A stretch of DNA of 56,065 nucleotides from contig JAZSPU010000013.1 in assembly GCA_045537575.1 (NCBI GenBank), positions 1 to 56,065 on the forward strand. Direction: 5' to 3'. Positions 47,129-55,321 of the stretch are shown here, piece by piece. The notes beneath the pieces were generated by a model. The model made no database searches. It was not told where the DNA came from and saw only the letters and a program-made list of their open reading frames with translations. The position numbers and the translations under genes are program-made. This DNA comes from SIG607 sp045537575. GTDB lineage: Bacteria > Bacillota > Clostridia > Oscillospirales > Acutalibacteraceae. Positions within the stretch are counted from its first letter, which is position 1; each line of letters begins with the position of its first letter.

Positions 47129-48488
47129 AATTTTCTCCTTTTATAAGAAGTGCGACAGATTCTACGTGACTAGTTCTTGGGAAAAGGTCAACGGGAGTAT
47201 ATTCTACCAACTTGTAGCCTTTTTCTTCCAGAATTTTAACGTCTCTCGCAAGGGTTGCCACGTCGCAGGAAACGTAAACTATTCTCTCGGGCGCAAAATC
47301 ATTGGCAACTATAGAAAGAAGCTGAGCCTCACAACCCTTTCGCGGAGGATCAAGAACAATTGCATCAGCCTTTATTCCTTCATCCCTTAAAATCTCAGCC
47401 GCTTTTGCCGCATCGGCGCAAATAAAACGGGCATTCTCTACTGCGTTAAGCTTTGCGTTAAACCTTGCGTCCTCTATAGCTTCGGGTATTATTTCAACTC
47501 CGATTATACTTTTAGCTTTTTTAGCGAAAGAAAGTCCTATAGTTCCTGCACCACAGTAAAGGTCAAGGATGTTTTTATTTTCAGGCTCTAAATATTCCTC
47601 TGCCTTTTTATAAAGAATTTCCGCCATATTGCGATTAACCTGATAAAATGACAACGGATTTATTCTGATTTTATTTTCCCTTAAAATATCGGTAATATAG
47701 CCGTCGCCATAAAGCACAATATTTTCTTTACCGAGTATTACGTTAGTTTTATCGGTATTAATATTAAGCACAAAGGTTTTAAAGCTTTCTCCCAAAACCG
47801 ATTTAAGAGAGTTTATAAAATAATCGGTATTATTTAGCTTTTTAGCATTTATAATAAGCGCTACCATTATTTCATTTGTTGCGGTAGCCTTTCTGATATA
47901 AAGATGTCTTATTACGCCTTTTCCCGTTTCCTCGTTATAGGCAGAAAGTGAAAATTTTTGCATAAAATCCTTTAAAGAACGCGCCACTTCACCGAATTCT
48001 TTCGGCTGTAAAAGGCAGTCTTTAACGGGGATAATTCTATGGGAGTGAACGGCATAAAAGCCTACTTCTCCGCCGTTTTCAACGGGATATTGCGCTTTAT
48101 TTCTGTAACGCATACTGTCTGCTGAAAGTATAGGCTGAGCGTTAATATCCACACCGCCTATTCGGTGCATTGTTTCTTCTACACGTTTTTGCTTAATTTT
48201 CAATTCACTTTCATAGCTTATATGACGAAAAACACAGCCGCCGCACTTTGAAAAAACGGGGCAATCCTGCTCTATTCTGTCTTTGCTCGGCTCTATAATT
48301 TCTATAGCCTTACCAAAACAAAAATTCTTCTTTACCTTTACGATATGTACCTTTACCTTATCGCCTACAGCAGTACCGGGCACAAAAATTGCTAATCCGT
48401 CGGCTTTGCCCACACCGCTTCCCTCTGCTGTAACGTCGGTAATATCTAATATAAACTCACTGTTCTTTTGCATTTTGACCTCTTTCAA
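47118..48488 (-). CDS. 23S rRNA (uracil-C5)-methyltransferase RlmD/RlmCD with TRAM domain
   Basis: 456 residues: TRAM RNA-binding domain (about 8-65; D-I-T-D-V-T-A-E-G-S-G-V-G-K-A-D-G), iron-sulfur cysteines in C-P-V-F-S-K-C-G-G-C, then the SAM domain (D-L-Y-C-G-A-G-T-I-G), D-P-P-R-K-G-C and catalytic Cys in V-S-C-D-V-A-T-L-A-R-D. It methylates C5 of a 23S rRNA uridine. In Firmicutes a single RlmCD often does both 747 and 1939. The overlapping downstream paralogue suggests a local duplication and possible division of labour. The start at 48488 is weakly supported. Confidence 0.94.
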   Translation of the reverse strand: MKEVKMQKNSEFILDITDVTAEGSGVGKADGLAIFVPGTAVGDKVKVHIVKVKKNFCFGKAIEIIEPSKDRIEQDCPVFSKCGGCVFRHISYESELKIKQKRVEETMHRIGGVDINAQPILSADSMRYRNKAQYPVENGGEVGFYAVHSHRIIPVKDCLLQPKEFGEVARSLKDFMQKFSLSAYNEETGKGVIRHLYIRKATATNEIMVALIINAKKLNNTDYFINSLKSVLGESFKTFVLNINTDKTNVILGKENIVLYGDGYITDILRENKIRINPLSFYQVNRNMAEILYKKAEEYLEPENKNILDLYCGAGTIGLSFAKKAKSIIGVEIIPEAIEDARFNAKLNAVENARFICADAAKAAEILRDEGIKADAIVLDPPRKGCEAQLLSIVANDFAPERIVYVSCDVATLARDVKILEEKGYKLVEYTPVDLFPRTSHVESVALLIKGENYAK

Positions 48489-48514
48489 AACAAAAAGAGT
48501 CCTTGGGACTCTTA
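48489..48514 (-). terminator. Intrinsic terminator after the DUF5412-like gene
   Basis: Eight-base stem AAGAGTCC/GGACTCTT (48495-48502, 48506-48513) with T-rich minus-strand tail. It lies between the small membrane gene and the first methyltransferase. Confidence 0.75.
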
Positions 48515-48913
48515 TTGCTGTATGGTAATTTTTCTTGAATCGTAGGTTTCTCCCTTAGACACGTCAAGAGCTTTGGTATCAATAGTAACAATATTATTAT
48601 CTTCCCAGCCAACCGTTACAACCGACTTGTCAACCGCCCAATAAATATTTTTTTCATCGCTTACAACATTTTCCTTATCGGAGAAGTTAAAGCTTCTTAG
48701 TTCCACACGAACAGCGCTTCCTTTAGGAGTATCAATTCTGTAAACCTCTGCAGAGCGGGTATTATCGGGAGACATTGAACTGTATAAAAACTGCCCTTCA
48801 GGAAGGTCTTCCATTGTATAAAAGAATCTGTCTTTTACATAGAAGAAAATATTGGTAATAAAAACCGCAAATACCAAAAAATAGTAAATTACATATTTTA
48901 AAGACGATTTCAT
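48512..48913 (-). CDS. DUF5412-like membrane-anchored protein
   Basis: 133 residues: one N-terminal membrane helix (about 8-27), then an extracytoplasmic beta-rich domain with D-L-P-E-G-Q-F-L-Y-S-S-M-S-P-D-N-T-R-S-A-E-V-Y-R, the pattern of DUF5412 proteins. A V-G-W-E-D-N-N-I-V segment follows. No function is known. A GGAGG ribosome site precedes ATG 48913. It sits 14 bases after the DUF975-like gene, and the two are probably co-transcribed and may act together at the membrane. Confidence 0.75.
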   Translation of the reverse strand: MKSSLKYVIYYFLVFAVFITNIFFYVKDRFFYTMEDLPEGQFLYSSMSPDNTRSAEVYRIDTPKGSAVRVELRSFNFSDKENVVSDEKNIYWAVDKSVVTVGWEDNNIVTIDTKALDVSKGETYDSRKITIQQ

Positions 48914-48927
48914 TATGTTCCCTCCTG

Positions 48928-49716
48928 TTATATGTTGTAAATAGGCGTTTGCTTTTGCGCCTGTCCCGAAAGATTATAAAACGCTACGTTATAGCGGCAT
49001 TCCACCACATAGGACATTAAAAGATATGGCAAAGTAAAAAGCAGCGGAATAAGTGTAACGGATAAAACAATCCACCCACTAAAGCCTAAAAGATGGGTAA
49101 AAAATCTGCTTTTCGTATATCTTCCTATTTCTATTCCTCTTTCAAAGCATTCCTTCGGTTTCATATCTTCATTACTTACAAAAAGGAATGCAGGCAAATA
49201 AAGCGAAATAAGATGCGCCGCCGAAAGTACAAGAGCCCCTATATGAAATACAAGGTTCAGGTATCTTAAATTCATTATAAAAAGCGGAATGGAAATACCG
49301 AAAAGCTCGTATAATTCATTACTTGTAAAAATATGAACAAGTATAGCGGGAAGAAGTAAAATCAAAGCAACCTTTAACCAATGAAGCAAAATTCTTAAAT
49401 TATATTTTAAAGAACGCATATATTCTTCTTTTCCCGAAAAATAATAAAAGCATTCCGAAACACCGCTTTTTACACCGTTTGCGCTTCTCCAATAGGTTCG
49501 CAAAGCCCCAAGCCAAAGCGGAGCAACCATAAAAGTAAACAAAAGCGCAAAAATTACAAAAGCAAAAATATCACCAAAAGGCAAAGAAAGAAGAATACAG
49601 GAAAGGAAAACTATTATAGTTGCAAATACAGGAACCATAGCCTGAGCGCAAGACAGTGCCCAATTACCTCTAAGGGTAATAAGCGCTGTTGATTTCACCG
49701 CTTTGGTTGTCACCAT
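48928..49716 (-). CDS. Polytopic membrane protein, DUF975-like
   Basis: About 262 residues from ATG 49716. The frame opens at TTG 49746, but an extended -10 promoter lies at 49757-49749, so transcription would begin at about 49741 and the earlier starts would have almost no leader. Five to six hydrophobic segments alternate with short loops; a W-x-x-A-L-R-T-Y-W-R segment and an A-F-L-F-V-S-N-E-D-M-K-P-K-E-C-F loop recall DUF975 proteins. Function is unknown. It lies upstream of the DUF5412-like gene and downstream of pcrA. Confidence 0.7.
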   Translation of the reverse strand: MVTTKAVKSTALITLRGNWALSCAQAMVPVFATIIVFLSCILLSLPFGDIFAFVIFALLFTFMVAPLWLGALRTYWRSANGVKSGVSECFYYFSGKEEYMRSLKYNLRILLHWLKVALILLLPAILVHIFTSNELYELFGISIPLFIMNLRYLNLVFHIGALVLSAAHLISLYLPAFLFVSNEDMKPKECFERGIEIGRYTKSRFFTHLLGFSGWIVLSVTLIPLLFTLPYLLMSYVVECRYNVAFYNLSGQAQKQTPIYNI

Positions 49717-49748
49717 ACTTTTCTCAACTCCCATAATTTTATGCAATT

Positions 49749-49757
49749 ATTATACCA
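49749..49757 (-). promoter_or_regulatory. Extended -10 promoter of the DUF975-like gene
   Basis: Minus strand TGGTATAAT (49757-49749). A T-rich upstream stretch replaces a clear -35. It fixes the likely start of the downstream gene at the third in-frame candidate. Confidence 0.5.
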
Positions 49758-49776
49758 AACATAAAAACATAATATA

Positions 49777-52116
49777 TTAAAGAACTTTTAATTTTGCAAA
49801 ACCTGCCATAAGCTTTTTAAGTCCTACACCATTAAACTGAATTTCAAGCAAGGTATCGCTTCCCATGGGTATTGTTTTAAGTATTTTACCCACACCGAAG
49901 GTATTATGCTCAACAGTCATACCTGCACTATACTTGCAGGGTTCTTTCTTTGCAGGAGCAGTATAAAAGCTTTTTTGTCCGTAAGAGGAATTAGAAACGG
50001 CGGGCGAAACAGAAATTCTTTGAGGCTCTGTACGTTTGACACCGTTTTTGTTACAAAGACTATCGGGAATTTCTTTAAGAAATCTCGACTCGGGATTACG
50101 GTTAGTGGAACCGTAAAGCATACGTGTATAAGCATTGGTAATATGAAGTGTCTTTTTAGCTCTTGTTATAGCAACATATGCAAGACGTCTTTCTTCCTCA
50201 ATTTCCTCGTTACCGGAATATACCGACTGAGTTCCGGGGAAAATTCCCTCTTCCCAGCCAATAAGAAATACATTATCAAATTCAAGACCCTTTGCGCTGT
50301 GAACGGTCATCATAATAACTCTGTCAAGACTGCTGTCAAGAGAATCAATATCGCTAACCAGCGCTACTTCTTCAAGGAAGCCCGAAAGAGTGGGCTCATC
50401 ATTTTCCAGCTCATACTGTAAAATAGAACTCGAAAGTTCTTTTACGTTTTCAACCCTATCCTGTTCAGCAGGGCCTGCGGCAATAAGAGCGTTTACATAA
50501 CCCGTTTTTTCAATTACTTCCTGACAAAGCTCATGTACAGAAACTGCATCACTTAGTTTTATAAGCTCTTTAATCATATCGGTAAACTCTTTAAGCTTAC
50601 CTGAGGCGCGGGATAATGAAGGATAGTTTTCGCTCTCACAAAAAACGCTGAACAGCGATATACCAAGACCTTCGGCTATTTCACTTGCTTTATTTATGGT
50701 GGTATCACCGATTCCTCTTTTAGGTTCATTTATAATTCGCTTTAATCTGATATTATCGTTAGGATTATTTATAACCTGTAAATAAGCAAGTATGTCCTTG
50801 ATTTCTTTGCGGTCAAAGAACTTTGTGCCGCCCACAACGGTATAAGGAACACCGCTTCGGGCAAATACATTTTCAAGGGCAGCGGACTGAGCGTTCATTC
50901 TGTAAAGCACAGCGTTTGAAGAAGCGTTTACACCGTTTCTCATATTAAAGAACACTTTTTCAGCCACGTATTTTGCTTCGTCTATTTGGTCTTGGGCAGT
51001 ATATACTTCAATGGGAACACCTTCGCCGTTATCGGTCCAAAGAGTTTTTCCTTTTCTGCCCTTATTGTTGGCAATAACGGCATTTGCCGCATCAAGAATA
51101 TGAGAGGTTGAACGGTAATTCTGTTCAAGACGGATTACCTTTGCGTTATCGTATTCGTCTTCAAAATTTAAAATATTTTCAATGGTAGCGCCTCTGAAAC
51201 GGTAGATACTCTGGTCATCATCTCCCACTACGCAAATATTGTTTTCACCTTCTGCAAGAAGTTTAACAAGCATATATTGAGCATAGTTAGTATCCTGATA
51301 CTCGTCCACCATTATGTATCTGAATTTTCTTTGATAATTTCTTTTTACGTCGGGAAAATTCTTAAGTAGCTGGACGGTATTAACTATCATATCATCGAAG
51401 TCCATAGCGTCAAACTCTTTAAGATTTTTAGCATAAGCCTCGTAAATATCGGCAATAACCTTTTTTCTGTAATCGTTGCCGAACTGAGCGCGATATTCTT
51501 CGGGAGAAATAAGTCTATCCTTAGAATGAGAAATCTCGTTTAAAACCATTTTAACGGGAAAAGCCTTATCGTCAATATTAAAGCCTTTAATAATTTCCTT
51601 TAAAAGACGTTTTTGATCATCAGTATCATATACCGTAAAATGAGCATCATAACCTAAAAGGTCAGCGTGGCGGCGCAAAATTTTGCCGCAAATAGAGTGG
51701 AAGGTACCTGCCCATATATCAAGTCCTTCGTCGGTAAGCTTGGCGGTAATTCTATCCTTTAATTCGCCTGCCGCCTTGTTTGTAAAGGTTATAGCAAGAA
51801 TATTCCAAGGGCTTACAGGGTCAACCGCTAAAATATCGCTGTTAATACTTTCTATATTTCCGCTAAGATAGTCTTGCATAGCCTCGGTTTCAAATTCATT
51901 AAAGAAAGGAACAACGTCACTGTTATAAGCATCACCATATTTTACAAGATAGGCAATTCTGTTTACAAGAACCGTTGTTTTTCCGCTTCCCGCCCCCGCA
52001 AGAACAAGTACGGGGCCCTTGGCTGTGGTTACCGCCTCAAACTGACGGTCATTCATATTTGAAAATTCCTTGCGGATAATATCTCTTCTCAGTTTAATAA
52101 ACTGCGCATCTGTCAT
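49777..52116 (-). CDS. pcrA: ATP-dependent DNA helicase PcrA/UvrD
   Basis: 779 residues, superfamily 1A. Motifs: Q-motif (M-N-D-R-Q-F-E-A-V), Walker A A-G-A-G-S-G-K-T-T, motif II V-D-E-Y-Q-D-T-N, V-V-G-D-D-D-Q-S-I-Y-R-F-R-G, motif IV Q-N-Y-R-S-T, and motif V-VI V-H-S-A-K-G-L-E-F-D-N-V-F with A-Y-V-A-I-T-R-A. The C-terminal tail ends in a compact Tudor-like domain (V-E-H-N-T-F-G-V-G-K-I-L) that contacts RNA polymerase in PcrA. It unwinds DNA in repair and clears R-loops and transcription-replication conflicts. It is divergent from asnS. Confidence 0.96.
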   Translation of the reverse strand: MTDAQFIKLRRDIIRKEFSNMNDRQFEAVTTAKGPVLVLAGAGSGKTTVLVNRIAYLVKYGDAYNSDVVPFFNEFETEAMQDYLSGNIESINSDILAVDPVSPWNILAITFTNKAAGELKDRITAKLTDEGLDIWAGTFHSICGKILRRHADLLGYDAHFTVYDTDDQKRLLKEIIKGFNIDDKAFPVKMVLNEISHSKDRLISPEEYRAQFGNDYRKKVIADIYEAYAKNLKEFDAMDFDDMIVNTVQLLKNFPDVKRNYQRKFRYIMVDEYQDTNYAQYMLVKLLAEGENNICVVGDDDQSIYRFRGATIENILNFEDEYDNAKVIRLEQNYRSTSHILDAANAVIANNKGRKGKTLWTDNGEGVPIEVYTAQDQIDEAKYVAEKVFFNMRNGVNASSNAVLYRMNAQSAALENVFARSGVPYTVVGGTKFFDRKEIKDILAYLQVINNPNDNIRLKRIINEPKRGIGDTTINKASEIAEGLGISLFSVFCESENYPSLSRASGKLKEFTDMIKELIKLSDAVSVHELCQEVIEKTGYVNALIAAGPAEQDRVENVKELSSSILQYELENDEPTLSGFLEEVALVSDIDSLDSSLDRVIMMTVHSAKGLEFDNVFLIGWEEGIFPGTQSVYSGNEEIEEERRLAYVAITRAKKTLHITNAYTRMLYGSTNRNPESRFLKEIPDSLCNKNGVKRTEPQRISVSPAVSNSSYGQKSFYTAPAKKEPCKYSAGMTVEHNTFGVGKILKTIPMGSDTLLEIQFNGVGLKKLMAGFAKLKVL

Positions 52117-52197
52117 AATAAAACTCCTAAAAAAGCTAAAAACAATAAATTATTATATATTATTATAAAATATATTGCAAAATATATCAAGTTAAAA

Positions 52198-52226
52198 TTG
52201 ACCTTTTGGAAATTTAAGTGTATAAT
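52198..52226 (+). promoter_or_regulatory. Promoter of asnS
   Basis: -35 TTGACC (52198-52203), 17-base spacer, -10 TATAAT (52221-52226). With this promoter the leader is about 28 bases, too short for a T-box, and any coding start before 52261 is ruled out. Confidence 0.85.
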
Positions 52227-52260
52227 AAGTGTATATGTTAATATTTTAGGAGATGTATGT

Positions 52261-53655
52261 ATGAAACGTACCGAAATTAAAGACCTGTTTATTGACGAAA
52301 GCGCTTACACAGGTAAACACATTACTGTATGCGGATGGATAAAAACCTCCCGTCAATCTAAAAACATAAGCTTTATTGAACTCAACGACGGTTCTTCCTT
52401 TAAAAACCTTCAGGTTGTTTATAACGAGGAAGCTATAAATAACTTCAACGAAATAGCCGCTCTTAACGTAGGCTCTGCAATTTGTGTAAAGGGTACTTTA
52501 ACAGCCACCCCCGAAATGAAACAGCCTTTTGAACTTCAAGCAGAAGAAATCACGGTAGAGGGCGCATCCTCCCCCGAATATCCTTTACAGAAAAAGCGTC
52601 ACTCTCTTGAGTATCTCCGTACCATTCAGCACCTTCGTCCCCGTACCAATACCTTTTCTGCCGCTTTCAGAGTTCGCTCTGTAGCTGCTTATGCAATACA
52701 CAAATTCTTTAATGAACGCGGATTTGTTTACGCTCATACTCCCCTTATCACCACAAGTGATGCCGAGGGCGCAGGCGAAATGTTCAGAGTAACCACTCTT
52801 GACGTTGGCAATCCTCCTTTAACAGAGGACGGCAAGGTTGATTTCAGCCAAGACTTCTTCGGCAAAGGCACCAGCCTTACTGTTTCAGGTCAGCTTCAGG
52901 CTGAAGCAATGGCAATGGCATTCGGCAAGGTTTATACCTTTGGTCCTACCTTCCGCGCTGAAAAATCCTATACTGCGCGTCACGCTGCAGAGTTCTGGAT
53001 GATCGAGCCTGAAATAGCATTTGCAGACCTTGAAGACGATATGGAACTTGCGCGTGATATGCTCAAATACGTCCTTTCTTATATTTACGACAACTGTCAG
53101 AACGAGCTTGATTTCTTTGAAGCACATTTTGAAAAGGGACTTAAGGATAAATTAAGAAACGTTATTGATTCCGAGTTTGCAACCGTCACCTATACCGAGG
53201 CTGTTGAAATTTTACAAAACAGCGGTCATAAATTTGAATACAAGGTTGAATGGGGCTGCGATTTACAGAGTGAGCACGAACGCTATTTAACCGAAGAGGT
53301 ATTCAAAAAGCCCTTATTTGTTACCAACTATCCCAAAGAAATAAAGGCATTCTATATGCGCCTTAATGACGACGGAAAAACCGTTGCCGCAGTTGACTGT
53401 CTTGTTCCCGGAATCGGTGAAATTATAGGCGGAAGTCAGCGTGAAGAACGCTTAGATCTTCTTCTTAAACGTATCGAAGAAATAGGCGGCACCGAAGAGG
53501 AATACGGCTGGTACCTAGACCTTCGCCGTTTCGGCGGTGCAAAGCATGCAGGTTTCGGTTTAGGCTTTGAACGTCTTATTATGTACGTAACAGGCATTGC
53601 AAATATCCGTGACGTACTTCCCTTCCCCAGAACCACAGGCTCTGCTGAATTCTAA
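52261..53655 (+). CDS. asnS: Asparagine--tRNA ligase
   Basis: 464 residues from ATG 52261, behind TAGGAG; the longer frame begins inside the promoter. N-terminal OB anticodon-binding domain (about 1-105; V-C-G-W-I-K-T-S-R-Q-S-K), then the class II catalytic core: motif 2 F-R-A-E-K-S-Y-T-A-R-H-A-A-E-F-W-M-I-E-P-E and motif 3 G-F-G-L-G-F-E-R-L-I-M-Y-V-T-G. These read as AsnRS rather than AspRS. It charges tRNA-Asn directly, so the organism need not rely on the Asp-tRNA-Asn amidation route. Confidence 0.96.
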   Translation: MKRTEIKDLFIDESAYTGKHITVCGWIKTSRQSKNISFIELNDGSSFKNLQVVYNEEAINNFNEIAALNVGSAICVKGTLTATPEMKQPFELQAEEITVEGASSPEYPLQKKRHSLEYLRTIQHLRPRTNTFSAAFRVRSVAAYAIHKFFNERGFVYAHTPLITTSDAEGAGEMFRVTTLDVGNPPLTEDGKVDFSQDFFGKGTSLTVSGQLQAEAMAMAFGKVYTFGPTFRAEKSYTARHAAEFWMIEPEIAFADLEDDMELARDMLKYVLSYIYDNCQNELDFFEAHFEKGLKDKLRNVIDSEFATVTYTEAVEILQNSGHKFEYKVEWGCDLQSEHERYLTEEVFKKPLFVTNYPKEIKAFYMRLNDDGKTVAAVDCLVPGIGEIIGGSQREERLDLLLKRIEEIGGTEEEYGWYLDLRRFGGAKHAGFGLGFERLIMYVTGIANIRDVLPFPRTTGSAEF

Positions 53656-53669
53656 TAACCAAAGCAAAA

Positions 53670-53710
53670 TTAAAACTACCGTAGATATTAAAAACTACGG
53701 TAGTTTTTTA
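53670..53710. terminator. Bidirectional terminator between asnS and azlD
   Basis: Thirteen-base stem AAAACTACCGTAG/CTACGGTAGTTTT (53672-53684, 53695-53707) with flanking A and T runs. Confidence 0.9.
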
Positions 53711-54010
53711 TTATATCAGCAATGCGGTAACTAAAGATACAGCCGCCGCACAAAGCGCCACAACAATAAGGGGCTTTTTAAAATATGCAAGTATTAGCGC
53801 AGTAACGGTTCCTAAAAGAGCCGAATAAAACTCTCCTGTTGAATAAAATATAGAAGGAAAAGTCATAGCAGAAAGAACTGAATACGGCACATAGTAAAGA
53901 AAGCTTTTTATAAACGTTGATTTTATCTTACGTCTGAATACAGTAAAAGGTATCATACGGATAAGATAGGTTACCCCTGCCATTACCAAAATATAAATTG
54001 CAATACTCAT
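53711..54010 (-). CDS. azlD: AzlD-family branched-chain amino acid exporter subunit
   Basis: 99 residues with four hydrophobic helices. The N-terminal V-T-Y-L-I-R-M-I-P-F-T-V-F-R-R-K pattern and Y-V-P-Y-S-V-L-S-A-M-T-F-P match AzlD. It forms a two-component exporter with AzlC, encoded directly upstream with a four-base overlap. AzlCD exports branched-chain amino acids and analogues such as 4-azaleucine. Confidence 0.93.
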   Translation of the reverse strand: MSIAIYILVMAGVTYLIRMIPFTVFRRKIKSTFIKSFLYYVPYSVLSAMTFPSIFYSTGEFYSALLGTVTALILAYFKKPLIVVALCAAAVSLVTALLI

Positions 54011-54699
54011 TCCTGCGCCTCCTTAATTGGAAACACAAGTGCCGCTACAGCAGAAGCGGTAATCGCGCATATAATTATAGCAAAGCCTGCTGACAGACTT
54101 GTAAGATATTTAAAGGTAACACTTAAGGCTATGGATATAAGCGAAGCGAAAAGCACCTTTTTATTTTCCCTTGCAACAGGAACAACAATCGCTACAAACA
54201 TTGCGTAAAGCATTATGCCTAAAGCGCCCGTTATAACTGCAGGTAAAAAAGAACCTGCCAAAGCACCTACTAAAGTACCGCTTGTCCATCCAACCCACGA
54301 TATAAATATCATACCAAGCATATAAGCAGCCGTTATGGGTGATTTTTGAGAGTAAGTAAGAGCAAAAATCTCATCAGTAATACCAAAAGCGGTAATCATT
54401 CGCGAAGGCACACTAAAGGAAGAATCAAGCTTTTGCGAAAGTGATATTCCCATAAGCGCATAGCGAAGATTTATTATAAGCTGCGTAAGAGCCATTTCTA
54501 TAAGCGTACCTGCTGAAGCGATTATCTCAATACCTGCCGCTTGACCGGCCGAGGTCAGATTAGTAGCAGAAATAATTGTTGCCTCAACAAAGGAAAGACC
54601 GCTCGACACAGCAGTTATACCAAGACCGAAGGATACCGAAAGATACCCAAGAAAAATCGGCAATCCGTGAATAACGCCTTTACCGAAGGAAAGCTTCAA
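54007..54699 (-). CDS. azlC: AzlC-family branched-chain amino acid exporter
   Basis: 230 residues, about seven hydrophobic helices. The family stretch G-V-I-H-G-L-P-I-F-L-G-Y-L-S-V-S-F-G-L-G leads into N-L-T-S-A-G-Q-A-A-G, L-R-Y-A-L-M-G-I-S-L-S-Q and F-G-I-T-D-E-I-F-A. AGGGAG lies before ATG 54699. It forms the larger subunit with AzlD. The lipoprotein and pncB lie upstream on the same strand, so one transcript is possible. Confidence 0.94.
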   Translation of the reverse strand: MKLSFGKGVIHGLPIFLGYLSVSFGLGITAVSSGLSFVEATIISATNLTSAGQAAGIEIIASAGTLIEMALTQLIINLRYALMGISLSQKLDSSFSVPSRMITAFGITDEIFALTYSQKSPITAAYMLGMIFISWVGWTSGTLVGALAGSFLPAVITGALGIMLYAMFVAIVVPVARENKKVLFASLISIALSVTFKYLTSLSAGFAIIICAITASAVAALVFPIKEAQE

Positions 54700-54716
54700 T
54701 TTCTATAACTCCCTTT

Positions 54717-55298
54717 CTACGCCACCCAATTTTCCGTATTATAGATAACTCCCGCAATAAGAACATCATTTTCAAAATAGAAAGCAAGAACGTTATTATC
54801 TATAGAGCAGGTAAGCTTTCTGCAATTATCAATACTAAATGGCATAAAGAAAAATTCGTCTTCATCGGCAATATCGGCAGTAACCTCTAATTTTTCCTGT
54901 TCCAAAGCCGATTTAACGGTATATTCACCTGTTTGGCCTACAGAAAATCCGTACATATCGGTAAAGCCTACGATACAAGAAATACCCTTTTCTTCATTAC
55001 CAACATTATAGTAATAGTAAAAATCAGGGGCATTATAGTAGTTATAATCGGTTCCTTCAACAAGAACTATTTCTTCTCCCTGACAAAGATTGGCATTTTC
55101 TTCATTCGTATGCTTTTCTATCTGCTTTTCAATATCCTTAATAGGAGTTCCCAAAGCAAACTGGGCTTCTTTAACCTGTCCTGTTTTTAAAAAGTATTCA
55201 ATATCAACGCTATAGCCTTCATCCTTTTTGTTTTCACCGCAACCCACAAGTGTAAACAAAAGTAAAGCAGCGCAAAGTAAAGCAATTATACGCTTCAT
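54717..55298 (-). CDS. Lipoprotein of unknown function
   Basis: 193 residues from ATG 55298 (GGTG six bases away); an ATG four codons earlier is a weaker start. The signal peptide ends in the lipobox L-V-G-C, with Cys about residue 20. The mature part has acidic patches, a tyrosine-rich segment (Y-N-Y-Y-N-A-P-D-F-Y-Y-Y-Y), and beta-like stretches. I do not recognise the family. It sits between pncB and azlC, 11 bases after pncB including the longer start, so co-expression is likely but a shared function is not evident. Confidence 0.75.
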   Translation of the reverse strand: MKRIIALLCAALLLFTLVGCGENKKDEGYSVDIEYFLKTGQVKEAQFALGTPIKDIEKQIEKHTNEENANLCQGEEIVLVEGTDYNYYNAPDFYYYYNVGNEEKGISCIVGFTDMYGFSVGQTGEYTVKSALEQEKLEVTADIADEDEFFFMPFSIDNCRKLTCSIDNNVLAFYFENDVLIAGVIYNTENWVA

Positions 55299-55321
55299 AA
55301 TATTCACCATATCCTTTCTAC

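Noticed and set aside
52198..52260. 21-codon N-terminal extension of asnS
   Set aside because: The extension begins within the TTGACC -35 box of the gene's own promoter, so it cannot be transcribed.
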